Positions 17,231 to 26,645 of a stretch of 64,000 bases of DNA are shown in pieces. The notes beneath the pieces were generated by a model, which made no database searches, had not been told where the DNA came from, and worked only from the letters and a program-made list of their open reading frames with translations. Positions within the stretch are counted from its first letter, which is position 1. Each line of letters opens with the position of its first letter. The DNA comes from Flavobacterium sp. KJJ (lineage in GTDB: Bacteria > Bacteroidota > Bacteroidia > Flavobacteriales > Flavobacteriaceae), in NCBI RefSeq assembly GCF_000708595.2, contig NZ_JARP01000001.1:744001-808000 (forward strand), written 5' to 3'. The position numbers and the translations under genes were made by a program.

Positions 17231-17248
17231 CACTCTAAATTTTATGTC

Positions 17249-18139
17249 ATGCCGAAAAGAAAATATAAAATAGCCGTTATTCAGTTAAACCTGAATGACG
17301 TTGCCGAAAATAATCTAAAAAAATGTATCAGCTGGGTAAGAGATGCTGCAGGAAAAGGCGCAGAAGTTATCTTGCTTCCAGAATTATATAGCAGTCACTA
17401 TTTTTGCCAAAGCGAAGATGTAGATAATTTTGCATTAGCAGAACCATTATACAGCACTTCTTTTATTGCTTTCAGCGAATTGGCAAAAGAATTAGGAGTT
17501 GTAATTATTGTTCCTTTCTTCGAAAAAAGAATGGCCGGAATTTACCACAACAGTGCTTACATTATTGATACAGATGGTACAGAAGCTGGTTTGTATAGAA
17601 AAATGCATATTCCGGATGATCCTCATTTTTATGAAAAATTCTATTTCACTCCTGGCGATTTAGGTTTTCAGGCGATTGAAACTAAAAAAGGAACTGTTGG
17701 TACTTTAATCTGCTGGGATCAATGGTATCCAGAAGCAGCTCGTATAACTGCTTTAAAAGGTGCTGAAGTATTATTTTATCCAACTGCAATTGGATGGCAT
17801 CCAAAAGAAAAAGAGCAATACGGAGAAAATCAATACGGCGCTTGGATGAATGTAATGAAAGGTCACGCTGTAGCAAATGGAGTTTTCGTAGCTGCTGCAA
17901 ACCGAATTGGTTTAGAAAAATATATTGAAGGAACAGAAGGAATTCAATTTTGGGGAGCTTCATTTATTGCTGGACCTCAAGGTGAAATTTTAGCTCAGGC
18001 TTCTCACGATCAAGAAGAAATTTTAATTGCTGAAGTTGATTTAGACTTACAGGAAAATGTTCGTCAAAACTGGCCATTTTTCAGAGACAGAAGAATTGAT
18101 GCTTTTGGAGATATTACAAAAAGAGCAATTGATAAATAA
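17249..18139 (+). CDS. aguB: N-carbamoylputrescine amidohydrolase
   Basis: Carbon-nitrogen hydrolase (nitrilase superfamily) that converts N-carbamoylputrescine to putrescine, CO2 and ammonia, the second step of the agmatine route. The catalytic triad is visible as Glu45 (LLPELYSSHYF), Lys118 (LYRKMHIPDDPHFYEKFYF) and Cys155 (GTLICWDQWYPEAAR). The segment QNYGAWMN-like (ENQYGAWMNVMKGHAVANG) and the C-terminal RRIDAF agree with AguB rather than generic nitrilases. From ATG 17249 it has about 296 residues. Its partner aguA lies 3.3 kb downstream, separated by two minus-strand genes. Confidence 0.93.
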   Translation: MPKRKYKIAVIQLNLNDVAENNLKKCISWVRDAAGKGAEVILLPELYSSHYFCQSEDVDNFALAEPLYSTSFIAFSELAKELGVVIIVPFFEKRMAGIYHNSAYIIDTDGTEAGLYRKMHIPDDPHFYEKFYFTPGDLGFQAIETKKGTVGTLICWDQWYPEAARITALKGAEVLFYPTAIGWHPKEKEQYGENQYGAWMNVMKGHAVANGVFVAAANRIGLEKYIEGTEGIQFWGASFIAGPQGEILAQASHDQEEILIAEVDLDLQENVRQNWPFFRDRRIDAFGDITKRAIDK

Positions 18140-18167
18140 TTAATTATTATTTAAACAATAAAAAAAA

Positions 18168-18243
18168 GGACAAAGCTTACTAAACTTTGTCCTTTTTCTT
18201 TGCAAATAAAAGGCGGTTTCAATTATTGAAACCGCCTTTTATA
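18168..18243. terminator. double hairpin between aguB and the OmpA gene
   Basis: GGACAAAG/CTTTGTCC with a TTTTTC tail (18168-18199) reads as the aguB terminator. AAAAGGCGGTTTCAATTATTGAAACCGCCTTTT (18208-18240 region) is a near-perfect stem with A/T flanks that can terminate the minus-strand OmpA gene. Confidence 0.88.
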
Positions 18244-18262
18244 TATTTAAATTCTTTTAGAA

Positions 18263-19522
18263 TTATTTTACTTGGAAAGTAACTCTTCTCACGATTTGAC
18301 GTGCTTCTTTAGAATTTTTGTTTACAGAAGTATCTTCTCCGTTAGCAATTACATTCAATCTAGAAGCATCGATTCCAGCGTTTGTAGCTACGCTTTTCAC
18401 AGCTTCAGCTCTTTTTCTAGACAATTCAGTGTTATAGTTAGAACTTCCAATTTCGTCAGAATATCCAATGATATCGGCAGTTTTACCTGGATTGTTTTTC
18501 AAGTATTTCACTAAGAAATCAACACCAGATAATGAAGCATTTGTTGGTTTAGATGAATTAAAATCAAAATAAACATTTACATATCCGCCATTAATCAATT
18601 CTTCGATAGTACCGTTAGTTGCAGTTGCTTTACCGTTTTGTCCGTAAGTTTTTTCTAAATAGCTTTCTAACTCATCAGGAACACCATTTTGATTCGTATC
18701 AATAGATTGTCCTTTTGTATTTACTGCTACTCCAGAAACTGTATTTGGTTCTAAATCATACAAGTCAGCAACACCATCTTTATCAGTGTCGATAAGTCCA
18801 GTTTCAATTGTTGTAACTCTTTCTTCCAATTCTTTGTAACGATCTTCTTCACCAACCCAGTCAGCATGTTTTGCATTTTTACCTAGATAGAAAGTCAAAC
18901 CAACAGAAGCGTTTAACAATACTCCGTCAAAAGAACCGCTTGTAGTATTACCCATTCCGTCAAAGTTCCAGTTTTGTCTTCCATTAACAATTCCCGTAAG
19001 GTCACCTGTCAATGCAACTCTGTTGCTTAATTTAATTTGTCCAGTCAAACCAGCAATTCCGTGAGCCATATAATCTTGTCCGCCTGGCCCAGTTTCAGTA
19101 CTAATTTGAGAAACTCCAAAACCACCATGAGCCAAAATACCAATTGTATTTGTCCAAGTTTCAAAATTTAAAGCTCTTCCTACGTTAACAACACCTTGTA
19201 AACTTGCTCTAACATATCTGCTTTCGAAGTCAGGAGTATTTTCACGTTCTTTAAATTGATCGTAACCAACATCTAATTTCAAACCAAACTTAGGATTGAA
19301 CATGTATCTAGCACCTAAATCTGCGTGAAAGAAATTTAAAGATTCTGTTGAATAACCTGGAGTCATCGTTCTGGTTGGTTTGTTAACACCACCATTTAAT
19401 TCGATAGACCATTTGTTGTACTCTTGGTCAGTAGATGGCTTTGCAGAAGTTGTAGCCATATTTTGAGCGCCCGCAGCGACTGTTAATAGTAATAAAGATA
19501 ATGATGCTAATTTCTTTTTCAT
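18263..19522 (-). CDS. OmpA-family outer-membrane protein with thrombospondin-3-like calcium repeats
   Basis: The 419-residue protein has a signal peptide (about 1-19, ending AAGAQN), an N-terminal eight-strand-type beta-barrel (about 35-215), a short acidic Ca-binding linker with DTDKDGVADLYDLEPNT and DTNQNGVPDELE, and a C-terminal OmpA domain (about 305-419) with FDFNSSKPTNASLSGVDFL and the peptidoglycan-binding signature GYSDEIGSSNYNTELSRKRA. It probably tethers the outer membrane to peptidoglycan. A TACTTTTG promoter box lies upstream at 19563-19570 on the minus strand. Confidence 0.92.
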   Translation of the reverse strand: MKKKLASLSLLLLTVAAGAQNMATTSAKPSTDQEYNKWSIELNGGVNKPTRTMTPGYSTESLNFFHADLGARYMFNPKFGLKLDVGYDQFKERENTPDFESRYVRASLQGVVNVGRALNFETWTNTIGILAHGGFGVSQISTETGPGGQDYMAHGIAGLTGQIKLSNRVALTGDLTGIVNGRQNWNFDGMGNTTSGSFDGVLLNASVGLTFYLGKNAKHADWVGEEDRYKELEERVTTIETGLIDTDKDGVADLYDLEPNTVSGVAVNTKGQSIDTNQNGVPDELESYLEKTYGQNGKATATNGTIEELINGGYVNVYFDFNSSKPTNASLSGVDFLVKYLKNNPGKTADIIGYSDEIGSSNYNTELSRKRAEAVKSVATNAGIDASRLNVIANGEDTSVNKNSKEARQIVRRVTFQVK

Positions 19523-19562
19523 GATATCAAAAATTTAATTTGTTTTTTATTTTAATTCCTGA

Positions 19563-19570
19563 CAAAAGTA
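19563..19570 (-). promoter_or_regulatory. -7 promoter box of OmpA gene
   Basis: Minus strand reads TACTTTTG (TAnnTTTG), predicting a leader of about 35 bases. No clear -33 TTTG was found at the usual spacing. Confidence 0.55.
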
Positions 19571-19672
19571 TAGCTCATGTTTATGACATGTGTTGTATCG
19601 GGTCTTACATAATTCCCACTAATTAACTTAGAATTCTGAAAATGTGTTAATTAAAGTTAAATATTTTATACA

Positions 19673-19707
19673 AAAAAAGGATAAAATTTAATTTTATCCT
19701 TTTTTTG
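19673..19707 (-). terminator. terminator after the choice-of-anchor lipoprotein
   Basis: AAAAAAAGGATAAAATT pairs with AATTTTATCCTTTTTTT, symmetric with a T-run on both strands. It lies just beyond the stop of the minus-strand gene. Confidence 0.85.
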
Positions 19708-19723
19708 ATTTTTACTATATCGA

Positions 19724-21241
19724 TTACTTTAAATCTGGCTGATAAATTTTAATTGTGCCATCTCCTTCGCTGCTGACAACTAATAAACTTCTTTTTGTTG
19801 GACTCTTAGAAGCCGGAATAAAAAGTACACCTTCTGGTGCATCGCCTGTTTTTACGGTTTGCAAATATTGAGGAGAAGCTGGATTTGTAACATCGTAAGT
19901 CATAAATGCATCAGATCTTTCTAAACCAACAAATAATATGTTTTGAGTTCCCATTTTAGCTACCACAACAGCTTCTGGTTCAGAACCTTTGTCATCGCTT
20001 CTTTTATCATCGTAAGTTCCCAATTCCTGAGTTTTTTTGTCAACATCATTTTTGCTGTCAAAGACAATTTTTCCAGTATTTCCATTCCATATAGAGAAAG
20101 AACGTGCGCCAAAACTTACCATTTCATCTAAGTCACCATCGCCGTCAGTATCACCCATATCAGCAATCAAATTCAATCTTCCTAAATTAGGTTCTAATTT
20201 TAAAGTAGCAGCATCAGGAAAAACTGTTGCGTCTAACTTCATGTCTTTCATTCGCTTAATATCAGTATTGGCAGTATATTCTCTGGCATCTCCTTCATTA
20301 GCTGTTACAAAATACGGAACATTATTAGCAGAAAAATGACTAATAGCGTCTGGCATGAACATACCTTTTACTTTCCATGGATTAAAAGCTACTTTATCAT
20401 CTTTATCGCTTACATCAATCGCGTTTTCAGCAGTATTAAAATCTTTAAATCCTAAAGGATAAATCGCTGTAATAGTTTTAGAAGTTAAATCTACTTTTGC
20501 AACGCCATTATTTTCCTGTAAAGTTACCCAAGCTGTTTTAGAATCGTCAGAAATAGTAATGTATTCAGGCTCAATATCTTGAGTAAAACTTTTAGCAAAT
20601 TTTGAAATTCTAAATCCGTCTTTAGCTAATGTCGCTGCCTGACCGCTGAAAGAAGCAAAATCTAATGTTGTAACAGCATATGTGCTTGTTTCAATAATAG
20701 AAATAGTTCCGTTTGGATCTTGAGAATAATCAGTATTTGGTTCGCCTTCATTAGCGGTCATAATATATTTTCCGTCAGCTGAAAAAGTAATCATATCTGG
20801 CAATGCACCAACGGTAACTTGTTTTATTAAGCTATAATCTGTGGTGTTAAAAACAACGACTTTTCCGTTTCCTTGTTTGTTAACTGTTGATTCTAAAGCA
20901 ACAGCAAGCTTTCCATCGTAAATAGAAACACTATTTGAAGCACCTTCATATGGTGTTAAATCAATTTTGCCAACTTTAACAGGTTTTGTTGGGTCAGAAA
21001 TATCAATTACATCAATTTGATTTGTACCACTGTTATTTACTGTAAAAAGTCTTTTTGTTTTTTCATCATAAGCAGAAATTTCAGCTGCAGCTTCACCGCC
21101 AATGGTGATAGACCCAATTTCCTTAAAAGAAGCTGGATTTTCATTTACTGCAACTTCAGGTTCTCCTTTTGAATTTTCATCGTTATTACAGCTTGCCATT
21201 ATAAAAAGTGCTGCTAATAATGAGATAGTTAGTTTTTTCAT
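19724..21241 (-). CDS. choice-of-anchor-I type beta-propeller lipoprotein
   Basis: The 505-residue product begins MKKLTISLLAALFIMASCNNDEN, a lipoprotein signal (Cys about 18). The body is a beta-propeller-like repeat region with GKYIMTANEGEPNTDY, EPEYITISDDSKTAWVTLQENNGVAKVDL and VTANEGDAREY. These NEGE/NEGD motifs define a family annotated as choice-of-anchor I or alkaline-phosphatase-like surface proteins. Here the anchor is a lipid, not a sorting domain. An Asp-rich segment DMGDTDGDGDLDEM may bind calcium. The enzymatic role is unproven. Confidence 0.82.
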   Translation of the reverse strand: MKKLTISLLAALFIMASCNNDENSKGEPEVAVNENPASFKEIGSITIGGEAAAEISAYDEKTKRLFTVNNSGTNQIDVIDISDPTKPVKVGKIDLTPYEGASNSVSIYDGKLAVALESTVNKQGNGKVVVFNTTDYSLIKQVTVGALPDMITFSADGKYIMTANEGEPNTDYSQDPNGTISIIETSTYAVTTLDFASFSGQAATLAKDGFRISKFAKSFTQDIEPEYITISDDSKTAWVTLQENNGVAKVDLTSKTITAIYPLGFKDFNTAENAIDVSDKDDKVAFNPWKVKGMFMPDAISHFSANNVPYFVTANEGDAREYTANTDIKRMKDMKLDATVFPDAATLKLEPNLGRLNLIADMGDTDGDGDLDEMVSFGARSFSIWNGNTGKIVFDSKNDVDKKTQELGTYDDKRSDDKGSEPEAVVVAKMGTQNILFVGLERSDAFMTYDVTNPASPQYLQTVKTGDAPEGVLFIPASKSPTKRSLLVVSSEGDGTIKIYQPDLK

Positions 21242-21262
21242 TTTAAATAGTTTTTAGTTTGT

Positions 21263-21270
21263 CAAAAGTA
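21263..21270 (-). promoter_or_regulatory. -7 promoter box of the choice-of-anchor gene
   Basis: Minus strand TACTTTTG, about 20 bases before the start codon. Confidence 0.5.
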
Positions 21271-21393
21271 ATTAGGAGAACTTGGGTGTATATTAAGGCT
21301 TCATTATTTAATCTTTAACTTAAATTTTACCACATATTTTGGCATAATTTTGATTTGAATTTTACTTTATTTTTTATAATCCTTTTGAATGTT

Positions 21394-21401
21394 TATCTTT
21401 G
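21394..21401 (+). promoter_or_regulatory. -7 promoter box of aguA
   Basis: TATCTTTG (TAnnTTTG) 26 bases before ATG 21428. Confidence 0.6.
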
Positions 21402-21427
21402 TGCTCTTTTAAAATTAGAACCTCTTT

Positions 21428-22468
21428 ATGTCAACAAATAATAGAAGATTTCCAGCAGAATGGGAAAAGCAACAAGGAATTGTATTGTGTTTTCCGCATA
21501 ATGGCAACGATTGGCCGGGAAAATACGAAGCCGTTCAATGGGCTTTTGTAGAATTTATTAAAAAAGTCGCAACTTTTGAAACTGTTTTTTTGGTCGTAGC
21601 CGATGAAAAATTAAAAGCAAAAGTTACTGAAATGTTAGAAAGTGCACGCGTAAATCTTGCGAATGTTTCTTTCATTATTCATAAAACAAATAGAAGCTGG
21701 ATGCGTGATTCTGGACCAATTATTGTGAAAAATGGTTCTAAAAGAGAAGCTTTAAATTTCAACTTTAATGGCTGGGCAAAATATAAAAATTATCAATTAG
21801 ATAAATTTGTTCCAGGTAAAATTGCTGATTTTATTGATGTGCCATTAACTCAGGTTACTTATAAAGGAAAACCAGTAATTGTTGAAGGAGGCGCAATTGA
21901 TGTAAATGGAAGAGGAACTTTGTTAACCTCTGAAGAATGTTTGATGCATCCTACAACTCAGGTTCGAAATAAAAATTTCACTAAAGAAGATTACGAAGCT
22001 GTTTTTAAAGAATACTTAGGAATTACCAATGTAATCTGGCTTGGAAACGGAATTGAAGGAGATGATACACATGGTCATATCGACGATTTATGCCGATTTG
22101 TAAATGAAGATACCATTGTAACAATTGTTGAAACAGATAAAAACGATTCAAATTATAAACCTTTACAGGATAATTTAAAGCGTTTACAAAATGCAAAATT
22201 AGAAGACGGAAAATCGCCGACAATTGTAGCGCTTCCAATGCCAAAACGTGTTGATTTTGAAGATTTAAGATTACCGGCAAGTTATGCTAATTTCTTGATT
22301 TTGAATAATTGCGTTTTAGTTCCAACTTTTAATGACAGCAACGATCGCGTAGCTTTAAATATATTATCAGAATGTTTTCCTGATCGTGAAGTAATCGGAA
22401 TTAGCTGTATTGATTTTATCTGGGGATTCGGAACTTTACATTGTTTAAGCCAACAGATTCCGGCTTAA
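21428..22468 (+). CDS. aguA: agmatine deiminase
   Basis: Hydrolyses agmatine to N-carbamoylputrescine and ammonia. This is a 346-residue guanidino-group-modifying (PAD-type) enzyme. Conserved substrate-binding and catalytic segments are RSWMRDSGPIIV, VEGGAIDVNGRGTLL, the GDDTHGHIDDLCRF motif with the catalytic His/Asp, and the C-terminal GTLHCLSQQIPA with the nucleophilic Cys at about 339. It pairs functionally with aguB at 17249. Putrescine made this way would feed polyamine synthesis. Confidence 0.93.
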   Translation: MSTNNRRFPAEWEKQQGIVLCFPHNGNDWPGKYEAVQWAFVEFIKKVATFETVFLVVADEKLKAKVTEMLESARVNLANVSFIIHKTNRSWMRDSGPIIVKNGSKREALNFNFNGWAKYKNYQLDKFVPGKIADFIDVPLTQVTYKGKPVIVEGGAIDVNGRGTLLTSEECLMHPTTQVRNKNFTKEDYEAVFKEYLGITNVIWLGNGIEGDDTHGHIDDLCRFVNEDTIVTIVETDKNDSNYKPLQDNLKRLQNAKLEDGKSPTIVALPMPKRVDFEDLRLPASYANFLILNNCVLVPTFNDSNDRVALNILSECFPDREVIGISCIDFIWGFGTLHCLSQQIPA

Positions 22469-22498
22469 TTTTCGTCTCTAATTATTATAATATTATTG

Positions 22499-22527
22499 AG
22501 CTGTCACTAAAAGTGACAGCTTTTTTA
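22499..22527 (+). terminator. intrinsic terminator after aguA
   Basis: AGCTGTCACT-aaa-AGTGACAGCT stem followed by TTTTTT. Confidence 0.92.
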
Positions 22528-22576
22528 TTTACATATACTTAACATACAGAACTACCGTGCGTCCCGGCAACATTCT

Positions 22577-22584
22577 TAAATTTG
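22577..22584 (+). promoter_or_regulatory. -7 promoter box of EEP gene
   Basis: TAAATTTG, 40 bases upstream of ATG 22625. Confidence 0.45.
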
Positions 22585-22624
22585 TCCAGTCAACAAATGC
22601 AGCAATGCAGATTCAATTTTTATA

Positions 22625-23809
22625 ATGAAAAAAATATTTTTGGTCCTTTCTATGCTTTCTCAGGGAGCTCTTTTTTCACAAACTAATCCACAAAAACCAG
22701 TTGAACTTACATTTGCTACCTATAATGTAAGTATGGAATCTGAAAACTATTTTCCGAGAGGTACGAAGGGAAATTCGGAGCAGATATTGATCAATCAGCT
22801 TGATTCAGGAAATAACCTTCAAATTAAAAACATCGCCCAAATTATTCAGACGGTAAGGCCGGATGTTATTTTGCTAAACGAGTTTGATTACATTAAAAAT
22901 CCTAAACTTGGGGTAAAGGCGTTTATTAAAAATTATTTAAAAGTGGCTCAAGGCGGAGCAACGGCCATTGATTATCCTTATTTCTATTACTCAACGGTGA
23001 ATACTGGTCAGCCAAGCCCTTACGATTTGAACAATGACGGAAAGTCAGAAAATTTTGGAAATGATGCTTGGGGATTTGGTATGTATCCTGGTCAATATGC
23101 TATGATGATTTTGTCAAAATACCCTATTGATGTTAAGGCAGTCCGTACTTTTCAACATTTTAAATGGAAAGATATGCCGGGAGCATTGCTTACCAAAAAC
23201 GCGGATGGTTCGGATTGGTATAGCAAGGAAGCATGGGAGCAATTTCCATTATCTTCCAAATCTCACTGGGACGTTCCTGTTCAAATTGGTAAGAAAACGG
23301 TTCATATTTTAGCCAGTCATCCTACTCCTCCTTCTTTTGATGGTGCAGAAGATCGTAATGGAAAAAGAAATCATGATGAAATCCGTTTCTGGAAGGACTA
23401 TATTTCAGACAATGTAGCTTCATATATTTATGATGACAAAGGGGTAAAAGGAGGCTTACCTTCGAATTCTCAATTTGTTATAGTGGGTGATCAAAATGCT
23501 TCACCGGTAGAAGGAAATGCTATTATGGAAGGTATAAAGTCATTACTTGACCATCCTAAAGTTAACAGCGACCTTACACCTGCAAGTAAAGGAGGTGCGG
23601 AACATAGTCCTCAAAACCCTTTCGGAATTAATCATACTGCCTTTTGGAGAATGCGTGCTGATTATGTATTGCCTTCAAAACTTGGTTTTAAGGTTATCAA
23701 CAGCGGTGTGTTCTGGCCTGCAAAAGGTGAACCAATGTCAGAATTGGTTGAAAAACGTGAATCAAGTTCAGATCATCGTTTAGTTTGGGTGAAGGTAGTT
23801 TTGGAGTAA
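22625..23809 (+). CDS. secreted endonuclease/exonuclease/phosphatase-family hydrolase
   Basis: The 394-residue protein has a signal peptide (about 1-19, FSQT) and an EEP (DNase I-like) fold: YNVSMES near the N-terminus, PDVILLNEFDY with the metal-binding Glu, VHILASHPTPP with a catalytic His, VIVGDQNASP (GDxN motif) and the terminal SSDHRLVWV (SDH motif). All four hallmark motifs are present, so it is probably an active phosphoesterase. The substrate (nucleic acid, phospholipid or sugar phosphate) cannot be told. It may be exported to the periplasm or surface; no sorting domain is present. Confidence 0.85.
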   Translation: MKKIFLVLSMLSQGALFSQTNPQKPVELTFATYNVSMESENYFPRGTKGNSEQILINQLDSGNNLQIKNIAQIIQTVRPDVILLNEFDYIKNPKLGVKAFIKNYLKVAQGGATAIDYPYFYYSTVNTGQPSPYDLNNDGKSENFGNDAWGFGMYPGQYAMMILSKYPIDVKAVRTFQHFKWKDMPGALLTKNADGSDWYSKEAWEQFPLSSKSHWDVPVQIGKKTVHILASHPTPPSFDGAEDRNGKRNHDEIRFWKDYISDNVASYIYDDKGVKGGLPSNSQFVIVGDQNASPVEGNAIMEGIKSLLDHPKVNSDLTPASKGGAEHSPQNPFGINHTAFWRMRADYVLPSKLGFKVINSGVFWPAKGEPMSELVEKRESSSDHRLVWVKVVLE

Positions 23810-23899
23810 ATAACCCCTTCTTTATATTTTTTGTTTTTTTAAACGCAAAAAAATCTTTGCAACTTCGCTCCCGAAGCCTCAGGATGCGAGACTCAAAAC

Positions 23900-23937
23900 A
23901 AAAAGAGCTTGTTAGTTTAATTCTAACAAGCTCTTTA
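23900..23937. terminator. bidirectional terminator between EEP gene and fahA
   Basis: AAAGAGCTTGTTAG pairs perfectly with CTAACAAGCTCTTT around TTTAATT; the two genes converge here. Confidence 0.88.
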
Positions 23938-23970
23938 TTATATGAACTAAAATTAATATTTTAGGGATCC

Positions 23971-25254
23971 TTATGGTCTGATAAAGGGAGGCAATAATTG
24001 ACTGCAAACTTCTCCAAAACCAATTCGTACTTCAGCATTTTCGCAGAAACCTCTTATGATTATGGTATCGTTATCTTCTATAAATTTACGTTCGCTTCCA
24101 TCTTTTAATTTAATCGGATTTTTTCCTCCCCAAGTCAGTTCTAACATAGAACCGAAGCTGTCTGGAGTTGGTCCAGAAATAGTTCCAGAGCCCATCATAT
24201 CACCAGAATTCACACGGCATCCGTTTGAAGTATGATGCGCTAATTGCTGACTCATTGACCAATATAAATATTTAAAATTTGATTTTGAAACTATAGTTTC
24301 TTCTGCTTCTTCAGGTTTAATTGAAACTTCTAAATGAATATCAAAAGCTTTTTTGCCTTTTGTTTGTAAATAAGGAAGCGGCGACGGATCTTGTTTTGGA
24401 CCTTTTGTTCTAAAAGGCTCTAAAGCATCCATAGTCACAATCCAAGGAGAAATAGAGGTCGCAAAGTTTTTTGCTAAGAATGGTCCAAGTGGCACATATT
24501 CCCATTTCTGAATATCGCGTGCACTCCAGTCATTCAATAAAACCATTCCGAAAATATAATCTTCAGCTTCGTAAGTGGGGATATTTTCTCCCATTACATT
24601 AACGTCGGTTGTAATAAAAGCAGTTTCTAATTCAAAATCAACTAAACGAGACGGACCAAAAACAGGATATTTTTCTCCAGCAGGCAAAGTTTGTCCCATT
24701 GGTCTGTGAACCGGAATGCCAGACGGAACAATAGTAGAACTTCTTCCATGATAACCTACAGGTATATGAAGCCAGTTTGGCAATAAAGCATTTTCAGGAT
24801 CACGGAACATTTTTCCTACGTTAGTAGCGTGTTCTTTACTTGAATAAAAGTCAGTATAATCGCCAATTAAAACCGGCAATTGCATTTCGACATCATCAAT
24901 TTTAAAAATAACAATATCTTTATCTTTTGTTGAATCTCTAAGTTGAGGGTTCGTTTCATCGAAAATTTCTGCGATACGATTTCGAACTAAACGCCATGTT
25001 TTTTTTCCATCAGAAATAAAATCATTAAGCGTGTCTTGCATGAACATATCATCAGTTAAATCTATTCCTTCAAAATAGTTCAATTGTTGTAAAGCTCCTA
25101 AATCTATAGCGTAATCGCCAATTCTTGTTCCTACTGTAACGACATTTTCTTTAGTAAGAAATACACCGAAAGGAATATTTTGAATAGGGAAGTCGCTATT
25201 TTCTGGCACTTCTAACCATGATTTTCTTTTGGTATCGTTGGCGGTTATTGGCAT
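23971..25254 (-). CDS. fahA: fumarylacetoacetase
   Basis: Cleaves fumarylacetoacetate to fumarate and acetoacetate, the final step of tyrosine/homogentisate breakdown. The 427-residue product contains the N-terminal SH3-like FAH domain (IPFGVFL...) and the catalytic domain with DFYSSKEHATNVGKMFRD, HIPVGYHGRSSTIVPSG, the metal-binding DFELETAF and NDWSARDIQKWEYVPLGPFL, then CRVNSGDMMGSGTISGP. Length and motifs match eukaryotic-type FAH. Its promoter faces glyA. Other tyrosine-catabolism genes are not in the window. Confidence 0.95.
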   Translation of the reverse strand: MPITANDTKRKSWLEVPENSDFPIQNIPFGVFLTKENVVTVGTRIGDYAIDLGALQQLNYFEGIDLTDDMFMQDTLNDFISDGKKTWRLVRNRIAEIFDETNPQLRDSTKDKDIVIFKIDDVEMQLPVLIGDYTDFYSSKEHATNVGKMFRDPENALLPNWLHIPVGYHGRSSTIVPSGIPVHRPMGQTLPAGEKYPVFGPSRLVDFELETAFITTDVNVMGENIPTYEAEDYIFGMVLLNDWSARDIQKWEYVPLGPFLAKNFATSISPWIVTMDALEPFRTKGPKQDPSPLPYLQTKGKKAFDIHLEVSIKPEEAEETIVSKSNFKYLYWSMSQQLAHHTSNGCRVNSGDMMGSGTISGPTPDSFGSMLELTWGGKNPIKLKDGSERKFIEDNDTIIIRGFCENAEVRIGFGEVCSQLLPPFIRP

Positions 25255-25288
25255 GTGAATGTTAATTATTTGTTGAAAAATTGTATGT

Positions 25289-25319
25289 CAAATATATCAT
25301 AATCTAACAGTTTGACAAA
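25289..25319 (-). promoter_or_regulatory. fahA promoter
   Basis: Minus strand TTTG (25319-25316), 19 bases, TATATTTG (25296-25289), predicting a leader of about 30 bases. It overlaps the glyA promoter region on the other strand. Confidence 0.72.
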
Positions 25320-25329
25320 CGTTTTTTTG

Positions 25330-25337
25330 TATTTTTG
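25330..25337 (+). promoter_or_regulatory. glyA -7 promoter box
   Basis: TATTTTTG 26 bases before ATG 25363. A longer glyA reading from 25312 would span this box, so the ATG at 25363 is preferred. Confidence 0.65.
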
Positions 25338-25362
25338 CAGGAAATTAACGAAAAACGAAAAA

Positions 25363-26637
25363 ATGCAACGCGACGAACAAATTTTTGACCTTATACTAGA
25401 GGAACAAGACAGACAAATTCACGGACTAGAACTTATTGCTTCTGAGAATTTTGTAAGTGACGAAGTAATGGAAGCAGCTGGTTCTGTTTTAACTAATAAA
25501 TATGCCGAAGGTTATCCTGGCAAAAGATACTACGGCGGTTGCGAAGTAGTTGACGTTATCGAGCAAATTGCAATAGACAGAGCAAAAGAATTGTTTGGTG
25601 CTGAATACGCAAACGTACAGCCTCACTCAGGTTCTCAAGCTAATACAGCAGTTTACCACGCTTGTTTAAATCCTGGTGATACTATTTTAGGTTTTGACTT
25701 ATCTCATGGTGGTCACTTAACTCACGGTTCTCCAGTAAACTTTTCAGGTCGTTTATACAAGCCAGTTTTTTACGGTGTAGATGCTGAAACTGGTCGTTTA
25801 GATTATGATAAAATTCAAGAAATTGCGACTAAAGAACAGCCAAAATTAATCATCGCCGGAGCATCTGCTTATTCTCGCGATATGGATTTTGCACGTTTCA
25901 GAGAAATCGCTGACAGCGTAGGAGCGATCTTATTTGCTGATATTTCTCACCCTGCAGGTTTAATTGCAAAAGGATTAATGAATGACCCGATTCCTCATTG
26001 TCATATCGTTTCTACAACAACACACAAAACTTTGCGTGGGCCACGTGGAGGTTTGATTTTGATGGGAAAAGATTTCGAAAATCCACAAGGTTTGAAAACT
26101 CCAAAAGGAGAAATCAGAATGATGTCATCATTATTAGATCTTGCTGTTTTCCCAGGAAATCAAGGTGGACCATTAATGCACATTATTGCTGCTAAAGCCG
26201 TTGCTTTTGGTGAAGCATTAAAAGATGAGTTCTTTACGTATGCTATGCAATTGCAAAAAAATGCAAACGCTATGGCCGATGCATTTGTAAAAAGAGGATA
26301 CCAAATTATTTCTGGCGGAACCGATAACCACATGATGCTTATTGACTTAAGAAATAAAAACATTTCTGGTAAAGAAGCTGAAAATGCATTAGTAAAAGCA
26401 GAAATTACAGTAAATAAAAATATGGTTCCATTTGACGATAAATCTCCATTTATCACATCTGGAATTCGCGTAGGAACAGCTGCAATCACAACTCGTGGTT
26501 TAGTTGAAGAAGATATGGAAACTATCGTAGCGCTTATCGATAAAGTTTTGTCTGATCATACAAACGAAACAGTTATCGAAGAAGTAGCTAACGAAGTAAA
26601 TGAAATGATGAGCGAAAGACCTATTTTCGTATATTAA
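25363..26637 (+). CDS. glyA: serine hydroxymethyltransferase
   Basis: PLP enzyme interconverting serine and glycine with tetrahydrofolate, the main one-carbon source. From ATG 25363 ([14 protein letters not shown]) it has about 424 residues, the usual bacterial length. Signatures are [18 protein letters not shown], the [11 protein letters not shown] segment, [29 protein letters not shown] (Schiff-base Lys) and [13 protein letters not shown]. It is divergent from fahA and followed by miaE after a word array. Confidence 0.96.
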   Translation: MQRDEQIFDLILEEQDRQIHGLELIASENFVSDEVMEAAGSVLTNKYAEGYPGKRYYGGCEVVDVIEQIAIDRAKELFGAEYANVQPHSGSQANTAVYHACLNPGDTILGFDLSHGGHLTHGSPVNFSGRLYKPVFYGVDAETGRLDYDKIQEIATKEQPKLIIAGASAYSRDMDFARFREIADSVGAILFADISHPAGLIAKGLMNDPIPHCHIVSTTTHKTLRGPRGGLILMGKDFENPQGLKTPKGEIRMMSSLLDLAVFPGNQGGPLMHIIAAKAVAFGEALKDEFFTYAMQLQKNANAMADAFVKRGYQIISGGTDNHMMLIDLRNKNISGKEAENALVKAEITVNKNMVPFDDKSPFITSGIRVGTAAITTRGLVEEDMETIVALIDKVLSDHTNETVIEEVANEVNEMMSERPIFVY

Positions 26638-26645
26638 ATATTGGT

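Noticed and set aside
22625-23809. EEP gene as a recent horizontal acquisition
   Set aside because: Slightly different codon choice by eye, but no mobile element, tRNA or flanking repeat; evidence too weak to claim.
25312-25362. Longer GlyA N-terminus
   Set aside because: It would overlap the TATTTTTG promoter box; SHMT normally starts near MQRDEQ.
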